Source: Flavobacterium johnsoniae UW101
Lineage (GTDB): Bacteria; Bacteroidota; Bacteroidia; Flavobacteriales; Flavobacteriaceae
Reading direction: 5' to 3'
Length of the DNA: 64,000 bases
Assembly: GCF_000016645.1 (NCBI RefSeq)
Contig: NC_009441.1
Span: 4,712,001-4,776,000, forward strand
Position 1 is the first letter of the stretch. The number at the start of each line of letters is the position of its first letter. Both the position numbers and the translations under genes were made by a program. Of this stretch, positions 1 to 11,100 are shown piece by piece. The notes beneath the pieces were generated by a model that searched no databases, was not told the DNA's origin, and saw nothing but the letters and a program-made list of their open reading frames with translations.

Positions 1-1217
1 GAAAAATATCCTTTGCGTGTCTGACTGTCTATGATAAAAGCGAAATCATCAAATTTTGTGTTTATTGGTTCACCAATATTTTGTACTTGATCGAATGTTC
101 CGTTTTCTAAAATTTTAGAAACTACGATATCAAGTCCGCCAAGTCCCGGACGTCCGTCGGTTGCAAAATACAATTCGTTGTCTCCAGAAATAAAAGGGAA
201 AGTTTCTCTTCCTTCCGTATTAATTGAGGGGCCTAAATTTTGTGGTTTCCCGAATGTTCCGTCTGCATTAATAGTAACGCTGTACAAATCTGACTGTCCA
301 AGAGTTCCCGGCATATCTGAAGCGAAATATAATTTCTTTTCGTCTAAACTTAAAGCAGGATGTGCTGTACTGTAACGGTCGCTGTTAAAAGGAAGTTCCG
401 TTATGTTTGACCAATTTCCGTCTACAAGAGTGGCTTTATATAATTTTAGTAAAGTGATATTTTTATCATTTTTACCGCGTTTTCCGTCTAAATAGTTGTT
501 TCGGGTAAAATACATTGTTTTACCATCTTTTGTAAATACCGGAGTCGATTCGTTGAACTTAGAATTAATTTCTTTGTTTAAAAGAACCGGATTGTAAACA
601 TTTCCATCTGCTTTTATAGGAGCAATGTATAAATTGGTAAAAGATTTATTGGTCCATTTAAAAGTTTTTCCCTCTGCTTTACCAATTTTTCTGGCTGAAC
701 TGAAAACTAAATTGTTGTTATAAAAAGCGCTTCCAAAATCTGAACTTTCTGAGTTTACATTTGCACTCGAAATATCAAATCGGCCAGAATTTAATTTAAT
801 CTGCTCTAAGTAATTTTTGTTGTTTTCGAACAAAATCCCTCGGCTGTCTGTATTTGTTTTTTTATTGAAGGCGTCCAGCATTTTATCTGCTTTTGCATAA
901 TCTCCAATTGATTTTAGAGATTGTGAATAACGGTATAAATATTCTGGTTCCTGCTGTGCATTTAAGGCAAAAAGCTTATCGTACCAAGCGGCGGCTTTTG
1001 GCAGTTCGGCATTAAAATAATAAGCGTTTCCTAATCTCTGGAACATTTTTTCATCTTCATAACCTTTGGCTGCAAGCTTTTCGTAAATGGCAATGGCATC
1101 CGCGTAAGCGAAATCATTGTATTCTTTTTCGGCTTTAGCTAAAACTGCTTTTTGTGCTATTGCGTTAAAGAAAAAGAAGGATAAAAAAAGTGTATATACT
1201 ATTTTTTTCATTTTCAT
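1..1217 (-). CDS. OmpA-family PD40-repeat outer membrane protein (N-terminal part, cut by window edge)
   Basis: The reading frame starts at ATG 1217 (or ATG 1211, giving MKKIVYTLF) and runs off the left edge without a stop, so about 405 residues are visible. It begins with a signal peptide ending near FNAIAQ. TPR-like helices follow (YEKLAAKGYEDEKMFQRLGNAYYFN), then WD40-like PD40 propeller repeats (TPVFTKDGKTMYFTRNNY; KKLYFASDMPGTLGQSDLY; ELYFATDGRPGLGGLDI). It aligns by eye along its whole visible length with the complete 642-residue protein at 45237-47165, so the missing part should carry a carboxypeptidase-regulatory domain and an OmpA peptidoglycan-binding domain. It lies 2 bp after the PorP/SprF gene and is the last gene of the adhesin operon. 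Inferred role: periplasmic or outer-membrane accessory protein of T9SS adhesin display. Confidence 0.85.
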   Translation of the reverse strand, partial: MKMKKIVYTLFLSFFFFNAIAQKAVLAKAEKEYNDFAYADAIAIYEKLAAKGYEDEKMFQRLGNAYYFNAELPKAAAWYDKLFALNAQQEPEYLYRYSQSLKSIGDYAKADKMLDAFNKKTNTDSRGILFENNKNYLEQIKLNSGRFDISSANVNSESSDFGSAFYNNNLVFSSARKIGKAEGKTFKWTNKSFTNLYIAPIKADGNVYNPVLLNKEINSKFNESTPVFTKDGKTMYFTRNNYLDGKRGKNDKNITLLKLYKATLVDGNWSNITELPFNSDRYSTAHPALSLDEKKLYFASDMPGTLGQSDLYSVTINADGTFGKPQNLGPSINTEGRETFPFISGDNELYFATDGRPGLGGLDIVVSKILENGTFDQVQNIGEPINTKFDDFAFIIDSQTRKGYF

Positions 1218-1219
1218 AA

Positions 1220-2131
1220 TTAGAAAAATCTTGGTGATGTAATTCGATTATAACCTTTCATAAATTCAAAACGCAGGAAGATTTCATGCGAGCCGGAATT
1301 GTAATTGTTTAACTTGGTTGTTTCGCGGTCGTAAGCATAACCAATGTACATGCTTTTGTTGATTTGAAATCCTGCCAGTGCACTTAAAGCAGCGCTCCAA
1401 CGGTATGAAACTCCCACAACAAATTTGTCGTTGAACATAAAGTTTGCCGAAGCATCTAACTGAAGCGGCGAACCTTCGACCATTTTCCCTAAAATTGCAG
1501 GTTTGAATTTGATGGTTTCGTAACGATCTAAATTGAATACGTAACCTGCAATTAAATAGTAATTGATTTGTTCTTTAAAAATGGCCACATCGTTATCATC
1601 ATATCGATTGGTCTGGATGAAATTTGGTACAGATAAACCAATATATCCTTTATCTGAATGCCAGTAAACCCCTGCCCCTACGTTTGGTGAAAACTTATTT
1701 TTAAAGTCAGAAAACTGCGGGTCTCCCTGGTGTTCCGGCGTTAACTTGTTTGGATCAAGGTTGAAAATATTTGCAGATCCTTTGATACCAAATGAAAGTT
1801 TTGCTGTTGCAGATGTTTGAATAGAATAAGAGAAATCTACCGAAAAATTGTTCTCGGTTGTCGGTCCGATTTTATCATTTACCAATGAAAATCCTAATCC
1901 TACATTACTACTGTTTATAGGTGTATTTAATGATAAAGTACTCGTTTCGGGCGCTCCGTCAAGTCCAACCCATTGTGTACGATATAACCCAAAAATACTC
2001 ATAACTCCCCTTGAACCAGCGTAAGCAGGATTTATGTTTATGGTATTATGCATATATTGTGTATACTGAGCATCCTGCTGTGCGAATCCTACGGCAGAAC
2101 AAAACAATAAAACTAAAGCTATTTTTTTCAT
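1220..2131 (-). CDS. PorP/SprF family T9SS-associated outer membrane protein
   Basis: 303 residues. A signal peptide (ends SAVGFAQ) is followed by the family hallmark QYTQYMHNTININPAYAGSRG and then YRTQWVGLDGAPET. The rest is amphipathic strands expected to form an outer-membrane barrel, ending in the typical EIFLRFEF...SPRFF tail. In Flavobacterium, SprF is needed to bring the SprB adhesin to the surface, and PorP/SprF proteins are often encoded directly after their large type B CTD substrate. That is the arrangement here: the gene sits 61 bp after the 3191-residue adhesin and 2 bp before the OmpA gene. It resembles the protein at 44302-45225 in length and motifs but differs in many loops, consistent with substrate specificity (inference). 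Confidence 0.92.
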   Translation of the reverse strand: MKKIALVLLFCSAVGFAQQDAQYTQYMHNTININPAYAGSRGVMSIFGLYRTQWVGLDGAPETSTLSLNTPINSSNVGLGFSLVNDKIGPTTENNFSVDFSYSIQTSATAKLSFGIKGSANIFNLDPNKLTPEHQGDPQFSDFKNKFSPNVGAGVYWHSDKGYIGLSVPNFIQTNRYDDNDVAIFKEQINYYLIAGYVFNLDRYETIKFKPAILGKMVEGSPLQLDASANFMFNDKFVVGVSYRWSAALSALAGFQINKSMYIGYAYDRETTKLNNYNSGSHEIFLRFEFMKGYNRITSPRFF

Positions 2132-2192
2132 TTACTTATTTTTAAGATAATGGCTTAACCTAATGGCTAAGCCATTTTATTGATTTGGACTA

Positions 2193-5100
2193 TTATTTAA
2201 TTAGATATAAATATCCTGCCTCCTGTTTAGGATTAGAATTGTTATCCTTATATCTTACTATATAATAATAAGTTCCTTCTGGTAGTCCGTTTGATTCTTT
2301 AACAGTAGTTCTTCCTTCTGAGAAACCTTTAAATACAATATCATTATTGTTGTAATGATCTCTTTCGAATACGAGAACTCCCCAGCGGTTAAAGATTTGA
2401 ACCGTATTATCCGGGTAACATTCGATTCCTCTGATGTAAAATCTCTCGTTCATATTATCTCCGTTTAAAGAAATAGCATTAAAGATTTTAATTTTACAAC
2501 CGTTTACATCAATTTCTGTTGGAGCATCTCCATTCTCATTTGCAGCATCAGACTTGTCTTCTACTTTTATACCGCTTTGAGTAGTTCCAGTAACTGTTGC
2601 CTGATTTACTACTGTACCTGCATTAATATCTGCCTGAGTCAGAGTGTAAGTTCCTGTGAAAGTATGTGAATCACTTTCGCCTACTCCTAAACTTATTGGT
2701 CCTCCTGTGATTACAACTCCCGGCAATAAATCCGAAATTGTAATATTATGAAGCGGAACATTACCATTGTTTGTAATCGTAAATGTGTAGGTTAATGTTT
2801 CTCCAGCTTCTGCATTATCATTTTTGTTATGATCGTTTAATTCTACTTTCATAACTACTGTAATCGATGGCACTTCGACAAAAATCTTAACTATTGCATC
2901 TGTACAATTTTCAGGATTTGCTTTTTCACAAATTTGATAAGTCAGAGTATGGCTTCCTCCTTTAGTTCCCGGAGCTACATCAATAGTTCCGTCGCTGTTT
3001 AAGGTAATTCCTGTTGGGAAATCACGAGGTGTTAAAATAACATCTGCAGAATTTACCGGAACACCGTTTAATTTATCATTGTCTAAAACATTGATTACTT
3101 CCGGCGAACCATTAAGTCCGTCAGCAATTATGTTATCGTCGTCGTTTTCTGCTTCAATACCAAAATGAGGTCTTGCATTACATCCAGAAACTGCTGCAGG
3201 ATAATTCACTGTTATAGATTCTGTCGGATTTAATGAAAACTGCATAGTAACTGCTGGTCTTGTTAATTGGAAACCGTCATTACCTTCAATCCATTGTCCG
3301 TTTACGAATATCCATCCCGGCCAGTCAATTGGTTTGTTATTACTGTCAAGAACTGTACCCGGCCATAAAACAGTACTGCTTAAAGGCATATTGGTTTGAG
3401 TCGCTACAACATTATTAGCACTGTCAATCCAGGTAATAGTTATTAAACCTTTTGGCGTGAAATTATCAGCCTTTACATTATATTGAACATAAGGCGCATT
3501 GTCTGAACAATAACTGCTTGCTGTTACTGTCATTTTCGGAGCTTCAACCGTTACTGTAACTGACGCTGAAGTACAGTTAGAAGAATTTGCTTTCTCGCAG
3601 ATTTCATAAGTTAAAGTATAGTTTCCTGGAGGAGCATTTGGAATTAACTCAACTGTTCCGTCTGGTTTTAATGTTAATACATTATTTGGATCTGGAACTA
3701 AAACATCTAACTTAACATCTGTTAGTAATAATGGATCATTGTTTAGTGTATCGTTATCTAAAACATTTACTACTTCAACTGTTTCATTAATACCTACTAC
3801 AGTACCTACAGGATCCGGAGTGGCAACTAATACCGTTTTATCTACCGGAATTGTAATTGTTGCCGGAGTAGCATCTACTGCTCCATTATTGTCTGTTGCT
3901 GTAAATGTAAAAGTATCATTTCCTGAAAATGCTCCGCTTGGATCATACGTTAACATTGCAGCTTGTGCAGGAGTTAAAGTTTGATTTGCTGTAACTGGCA
4001 CGCCAGATAAAGCTAATACTCCATGAGATGGTAAAGTAACTACGATATAGTTTACAATTGTTCCGTCTGTATCTGTTGCAGTCAGCGCTTTAATTGCTGT
4101 TGCTCCTGCTCTTGAAGGAATATGTGAATTTGTATCGTCATGTGCAACTGGTGCATTATTACCAACCGGAATTGTTATTGTTGCAGGTGTTACTGCAGAC
4201 AATCCTAAATTGTCTGTTGCGGTAAATGTAAACGTAACGTTTCCTGTAAATGTTCCGCTTGGCGTGTACGTTATCATTGCAGCTTCTGCCGGTGTCAATA
4301 TCTGACTTAACACAATTGGATTTCCTGCTAAACTTAAAGCTCCATTTGCTGGTAAGCTTAAAATTGTATAATTAGCTATTGTTCCGTCAACACCTGTTGC
4401 TGTTAAAGCATTGATAGTTGTTGGTCCAGCTGTTGAAGCAATTACATTGTTTGTATCACTGTTTGCAACTGGTGCATCGTTAACCGGATTAACCGTTATT
4501 TTAACTGTTACTGTGTTACTGTCAAGGTTTCCGTCATTAGCTTTATAAGTAAAACTATCTGTTGTGGTTTCACTTCCGTCATGAACGTAAGTAAAAGATC
4601 CATCTGCATTTAAAGTTAAAGTTCCGTGAGATGGTCCTGTAACTAAAATTGCTGTTAAGGCATCACCTTCGACATCTGAGTCGTTTGATAGAACACCTGT
4701 AAGTGCAGGAACATTTAAAGTTGCTCCTTCATCTACTGTGTATTCATCTTTTAAAGCAACCGGCGCATCGTTTACAGCTGTAACCGTGATTTCGATATTG
4801 GCTGTTGCGGTTAAGCTTCCGTCTGTAATTATATAAGGAAAACTGATTGGAGTTGTTGAGTTAAAATCTGCTGAAGGTGTAAAAGTAATTACTCCCGCTG
4901 CTGAGATGTTAACTGTTCCATTTGGAACTGTGATTGACTGAACACCTCCTGTTAATGCTGTTCCGTTGATTGAAACAATAGAAAGTGTATCTCCTTCAAC
5001 ATCTGTGTCATTTACAAGCGGCGTTAACGTAACCGTATTGTCTTCTGCAACTGTATATTCATCTTTTACAGCAACTGGGGCATCGTTTACGGCTGTAACC

Positions 5101-8100
5101 GTGATTTCGATATTGGCTGTTGCTGTTAAGCTTCCGTCAGTAATCACATAAGGGAAACTGATTGGTGTTGTTGAGTTAAAATCTACTGAAGGCGTAAAAG
5201 TAATTACTCCCGCTGCTGAAATGTTAACCGTTCCATTTGGAACTGTGATAACTTGTGCTGAACCTGTTAATGATGTTCCGTTGATTGACACGATAGAAAG
5301 CGTATCTCCTTCAACATCTGTATCATTTACAAGCGGCGTTAACGTAACCGTATTGTCTTCTGCAACAGTGTATTCGTCTTTTACTGCAACAGGGGCATCG
5401 TTTACGGCTGTAACCGTGATTTCGATATTGGCTGTTGCGGTTAAGCTTCCGTCAGTAATCACATAAGGGAAACTGATTGGCGTTGTTGAGTTAAAATCCG
5501 CTGAAGGCGTAAAAGTAATTACTCCCGCTGCTGAAATATTAACTGTTCCGTTTGGAACTGTGATAACTTGTGCTGAACCTGTTAATGATGTTCCGTTGAT
5601 TGACACGATAGAAAGCGTATCTCCTTCAACATCTGTATCATTTACAAGCGGAGTTAACGTAACAGTATTATCTTCTGCAACAGTGTATTCGTCTTTTACT
5701 GCAACAGGGGCATCGTTTACGGCTGTAACCGTGATTTCGATATTCGCTGTTGCTGTTAAGTTTCCGTCAGTAATCACATAAGGAAAACTAATTGGCGTTG
5801 TCGAGTTAAAATCTGCTGAAGGTGTAAATGTAATTACTCTCGAAGCTGAAATGTTAACCGTTCCGTTTGGAACTGTAATAACTTGCACTGAACCTGTTAA
5901 TGTTGTTCCGTTGATTGAAACAATAGAAAGCGTATCTCCTTCAACATCTGTGTCGTTGTTTAATGGAGTTAATGTAACTGTGTTATCCTCTGCAACAGTA
6001 TACTCATCTTTTACAGCAACCGGAGCGTCGTTTACTGGATTAACCGTGATTTCAACTGTTACAACATTACTGTCTAAGTTTCCGTCATTGGCTTTATAAG
6101 TAAAACTGTCTGTTATCGTTTCGCTTCCGTCGTGAATGTAAGTGAAAGATCCATCTGCATTTAAAATTAAAGTTCCATGAGATGGTCCTGTAACTAAAAT
6201 TGCTGTTAAGGCATCGCCTTCTACATCTGTGTCGTTTGATAAAACACCTGTAGCTGCAGGAACATTTAAAGTTGCTCCTTCATTTATTGTGTATTCGTCT
6301 TTTACGGCAACCGGTGCATCGTTTACGGCTGTAACTGTAATTTCGATATTAGCTGTTGCGGTTAAATTTCCGTCTGTAATTACATAAGGGAAACTGATTG
6401 GTGTTGTTGAGTTAAAATCCGCTGAAGGCGTAAAAGTAATTACTCCCGAAGCTGAGATGTTAACTGTTCCGTTTGGAACTGTAATAACTTGTGCCGAACC
6501 TGTTAAAACTGTTCCGTTAATTGAAACAATAGAAAGCGTATCTCCTTCAACATCTGTGTCGTTTGCAAGCGGTGTTAGAGTAACAGTGTTGTCCTCTGCA
6601 ACTGTATATTCATCTTTTACAGCAACCGGAGCGTCGTTTACTGGATTAACCGTGATTTCAACTGTTACAATATTACTGTCTAAGTTTCCGTCATTGGCTT
6701 TATAAGTAAAACTGTCTGTTATCGTTTCGCTTCCGTCGTGAATGTAAGTGAAAGATCCATCTGCATTTAAAATTAAAGTTCCATGAGATGGTCCTGTAAC
6801 TAAAATTGCTGTTAAGGCATCGCCTTCTACATCTGTGTCGTTTGATAAAACACCTGTAGCTGCAGGAACATTTAAAGTTGCTCCTTCATTTATTGTGTAT
6901 TCGTCTTTTACGGCAACCGGTGCATCGTTTACGGCTGTAACTGTAATTTCGATATTAGCTGTTGCGGTTAAATTTCCGTCTGTAATTACATAAGGGAAAC
7001 TGATTGGTGTTGTTGAGTTAAAATCCGCTGAAGGCGTAAAAGTAATTACTCCCGAAGCTGAGATGTTAACTGTTCCGTTTGGAACTGTGATAATTTGTGC
7101 TGAACCTGTTAATGCTGTACCGTTGATTGACACGATAGAAAGCGTATCTCCTTCAGCATCTGTATCGTTGTTTAATGGATTTAATGTAACTGTGTTATCC
7201 TCTGCAACTGTGTATTCATCTTTTACCGCTACCGGAGCGTCGTTTACTGGATTAACCGTGATTTCAACTGTTACAACATTACTGTCTAAGTTTCCGTCAT
7301 TGGCTTTATAAGTAAAACTGTCTGTTATCGTTTCACTTCCGTCATGAATGTAAGTGAAAGATCCATCTGCATTTAAAATTAAAGTTCCATGAGATGGTCC
7401 TGTAACTAAAATTGCTGTTAAGGCATCGCCTTCTACATCTGTGTCGTTTGATAAAACACCTGTAGCTGCAGGAACATTTAAAGTTGCTCCTTCATTTACT
7501 GTGTATTCGTCTTTTACGGCAACCGGTGCATCGTTTACGGCTGTAACTGTAATTTCGATATTAGCTGTTGCTGTTAAGTTTCCGTCTGTAATTACATAAG
7601 GGAAACTGATTGGCGTTGTTGAGTTAAAATCTGCTGAAGGCGTAAAAGTAATTACTCCCGAAGCTGAGATGTTAACTGTTCCGTTTGGAACTGTAATAAC
7701 TTGTGCTGAACCTGTTAATGTTGTTCCATTGATTGACGAAATTGTCAATATATCTCCGTCAACATCTGTGTCGTTGATTAATGGAGTTAATGTAACCGTG
7801 TTATCTTCGGCAACAGTGTACTCGTCTTTTACAGCAACCGGAGCATCGTTTACGGCTGTAACTGTAATTTCGATATTGGCTGTTGCGGTTAAGTTTCCAT
7901 CAGTAATCACATAAGGGAAACTGATTGGCGTTGTTGAGTTAAAATCTGCTGAAGGCATAAAAGTAATTACTCCCACTGCTGAAATGTTAACCGTTCCATT
8001 TGGAACTGTGATAACTTGTGCTGAACCTGTTAATGCTGTTCCGTTGATTGAAACGATAGAAAGCGTATCTCCTTCAACATCTGTATCATTTACAAGTGGG

Positions 8101-11100
8101 GTCAACGTAACCGTATTGTCTTCGTCAACTGTGTATTCGTCTTTTACGGCAACCGGTGCATCGTTTACGGCTGTAACCGTAATTTCGATATTAGCTGTTG
8201 CGGTTAAGTTTCCGTCTGTAATTACATAAGGGAAACTGATTGGCGTTGTTGAGTTAAAATTAGCTAAAGGTGTAAAAGTAATTACTCCCGCTGCTGAGAT
8301 GTTAACTGTTCCGTTTAGAACTGTAATAACTTGTGTTGAACCTGTTAATGTTGTTCCATTGATTGACGAAATTGTCAAGGTATCGCCGTCAACATCTGTA
8401 TCATTTACAAGCGGTGTTAGAGTAACTGTATTGTCTTCGGCAACAGTGTACTCGTCTTTTACAGCAACCGGAGCATCGTTTACGGCTGTAACCGTGATTT
8501 CGATATTGGCTGTAGCTGTTAAGTTTCCGTCAGTAATCACATAAGGGAAACTGATCGGTGTTGTTGAGTTAAAATCTGCTGAAGGCGTAAAAGTAATTAC
8601 TCCCGCTGCTGAAATGTTAACCGTTCCATTTGGAACTGTGATAACTTGTGCTGAACCTGTTAAAGCTGTTCCGTTGATTGAAACGATAGAAAGCGTATCT
8701 CCTTCAACATCTGTATCATTTACAAGTGGAGTCAACGTAACCGTATTGTCTTCGGCAACTGTGTATTCGTCTTTTACGGCAACCGGTGCATCGTTTACGG
8801 CTGTAACCGTGATTTCGATATTAGCTGTTGCGGTTAAGCTTCCATCAGTAATTACATAAGGGAAACTGATTGGCGTTGTTGAGTTAAAATTAGCTGAAGG
8901 TGTAAAAGTAATTACTCCCGAAGCTGAGATGTTAACTATTCCGTTTGGAACTGTAATAACTTGTGCTGAACCTGTTAATGTTGTTCCATTGATTGACACG
9001 ATAGAAAGCGTATCTCCTTCAACATCTGTATCATTTACAAGTGGCGTTAACGTAACCGTATTGTCTTCCGCAACTGTATATTCATCTTTTACAGCAACCG
9101 GCGCATCGTTTACGGCTGTAACCGTGATTTCGATATTGGCTGTAGCTGTTAAGTTTCCGTCAGTAATCACATAAGGGAAACTGATCGGTGTTGTTGAGTT
9201 AAAATCTGCTGAAGGCGTAAAAGTAATTACTCCCGCTGCTGAAATGTTAACCGTTCCATTTGGAACTGTGATAACTTGTGCTGAACCTGTTAAAGCTGTT
9301 CCGTTGATTGAAACAATACTAATAGTATTACCATCAACATCTGAGTCGTTGCTTAATGGAGTTAAAGTAACCGTGTTGTCCTCTGCAACTGTATAAGTAT
9401 CTAATACTGCTGTTGGATTATGATTTACAGTTGGTGTAGCTGACCCAGAATTATTTCCTGGTGTTGGGTCATTTTGCGAACCTGAAATAGAAGCAGTATT
9501 AGCATAAGAACCTGTTGCATTTACTCTTGCTGTCATGCTAAGGGTTGCACTTGCACCATTGGCAAGATCTCCAATCGTCCAGTCTGGTGCAGACCATGTA
9601 CCTGTAGAAGGCGTTGCACTTACAAAAGTATATCCTGATGGAAGATTATCTGTAACTGTTACGCCTGTCGCACCACTAGGTCCGGCATTTGAAGCTGTAA
9701 TAGTAAAAGTAACCTGATCTCCCACATTAGGAGTAGTATTATTTACCGTTTTCGTTACCGAAAGATTCGTCTGAACTAAAGGTGTAGCTGTTGCCGAATT
9801 ATTTCCTGTTGTACTATCTGGATTATTTCCAGAAATACTTGCCGTATTAGCATACGATCCTGTAGCTTTTACTGTGGCAGTTACGGCTAAAGTTGCACTT
9901 GAACCGTTTGTAAGAGATCCAACTGTCCAGTTTGGTGCAGACCACGTACCTGTTGAAGGTACTGCGCTTACAAAAGTATACCCAGATGGAAGTGCATCAT
10001 TTATGGTAACTCCTGTAGCTTTATATGGCCCGTTGTTTTTGGCTGTAATTGTAAATACAACATTATTTCCAACACTTGGGTTAGAATTATCTGCCGTTTT
10101 TGAAATTTGAAGATCTGCAGGACAAAGTACTCCTTCAAAACTTCTGTTTGTTACTGTAGTACCTCCGCACGAAGTAGTAACTGTATATCTAACTTGAACT
10201 GTACCTTCTCCTGTAAAACGTAAAGTATTTGTACTTGTATTCAAGGTTGCCGGACCACTTATAAGCTCTAATGTTCCTCCTGCTGGAGTAGGATTTAATA
10301 AAACCGGATCATCAATACAATATTTAGAATCTGGTCCTCCTCCTAATGAAATAGGCTGAATAACTGGATTTGATTCTGCACCGCAGATTTGAACATTAGC
10401 AGTTGTAAAATTATAAGAATTTTCAGTACCAGTAGTAGTAGTCGGTCCACTCCCCATACTGCCATTAATTCTATGGCCAACATAACCAAATCTTGATTCA
10501 CAGGCTTTAACAATCATTGAAGTATGTCCGCCTGTCTCAACAGCTAAAATTTTATCAGAAGCTGATACACCATCTGGCATTAGTGGATCTACAGAGCCGC
10601 TACTTCCACGACCAAGTAATCTATTATCATTCTGTCCAAATGCATATAAATTATAATCAGTGGTAATTACATTTACAGCACCATATTCAGTATCATGTTC
10701 TTGTACACTAATCCATTTGATATTATTCATAACTTGCCCAGTACGGGAAGTATACCTTGGCTGTACCCATGATTGTCTTTCAGTAGTGTACCAATCTCCT
10801 AATTGTTTACTCGCATTCGCCCCAAGAGAATACAGATTGTTATTAGTTGCCAATATATAATAACTTCTTTGATTATCTCTATTACATGTAGATCCAATCA
10901 TTTTTGGAGTTATAGAAGCTGGCAGTGTCATTCGAGCCGCTCTAGTTTGACTAGCTTCGCTAGGATTATTATCTCCTAGATATACATTATTACCCCAAAC
11001 ATAGACTGTACCATCTGATTTCAGGGCCATAAGACCGTTATAACTTCCTCTACAAACCACAACGTTGGTCAAAAATGGATTACCAGTCTCTGAAGTTGTT

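Noticed and set aside
4490..9425. Regular repeats suggesting a CRISPR-like array
   Set aside because: The units are long (315-606 bp), in frame and coding for cadherin-like domains; no short identical repeats with unique spacers.
3739..9717. Many open plus-strand frames of 60-82 codons, repeated every 315 or 606 bp, opposite adhesin 1
   Set aside because: They are antisense shadows of the repetitive adhesin coding sequence; they repeat with its period, are Val/Ser/Thr-rich and have no start signals.
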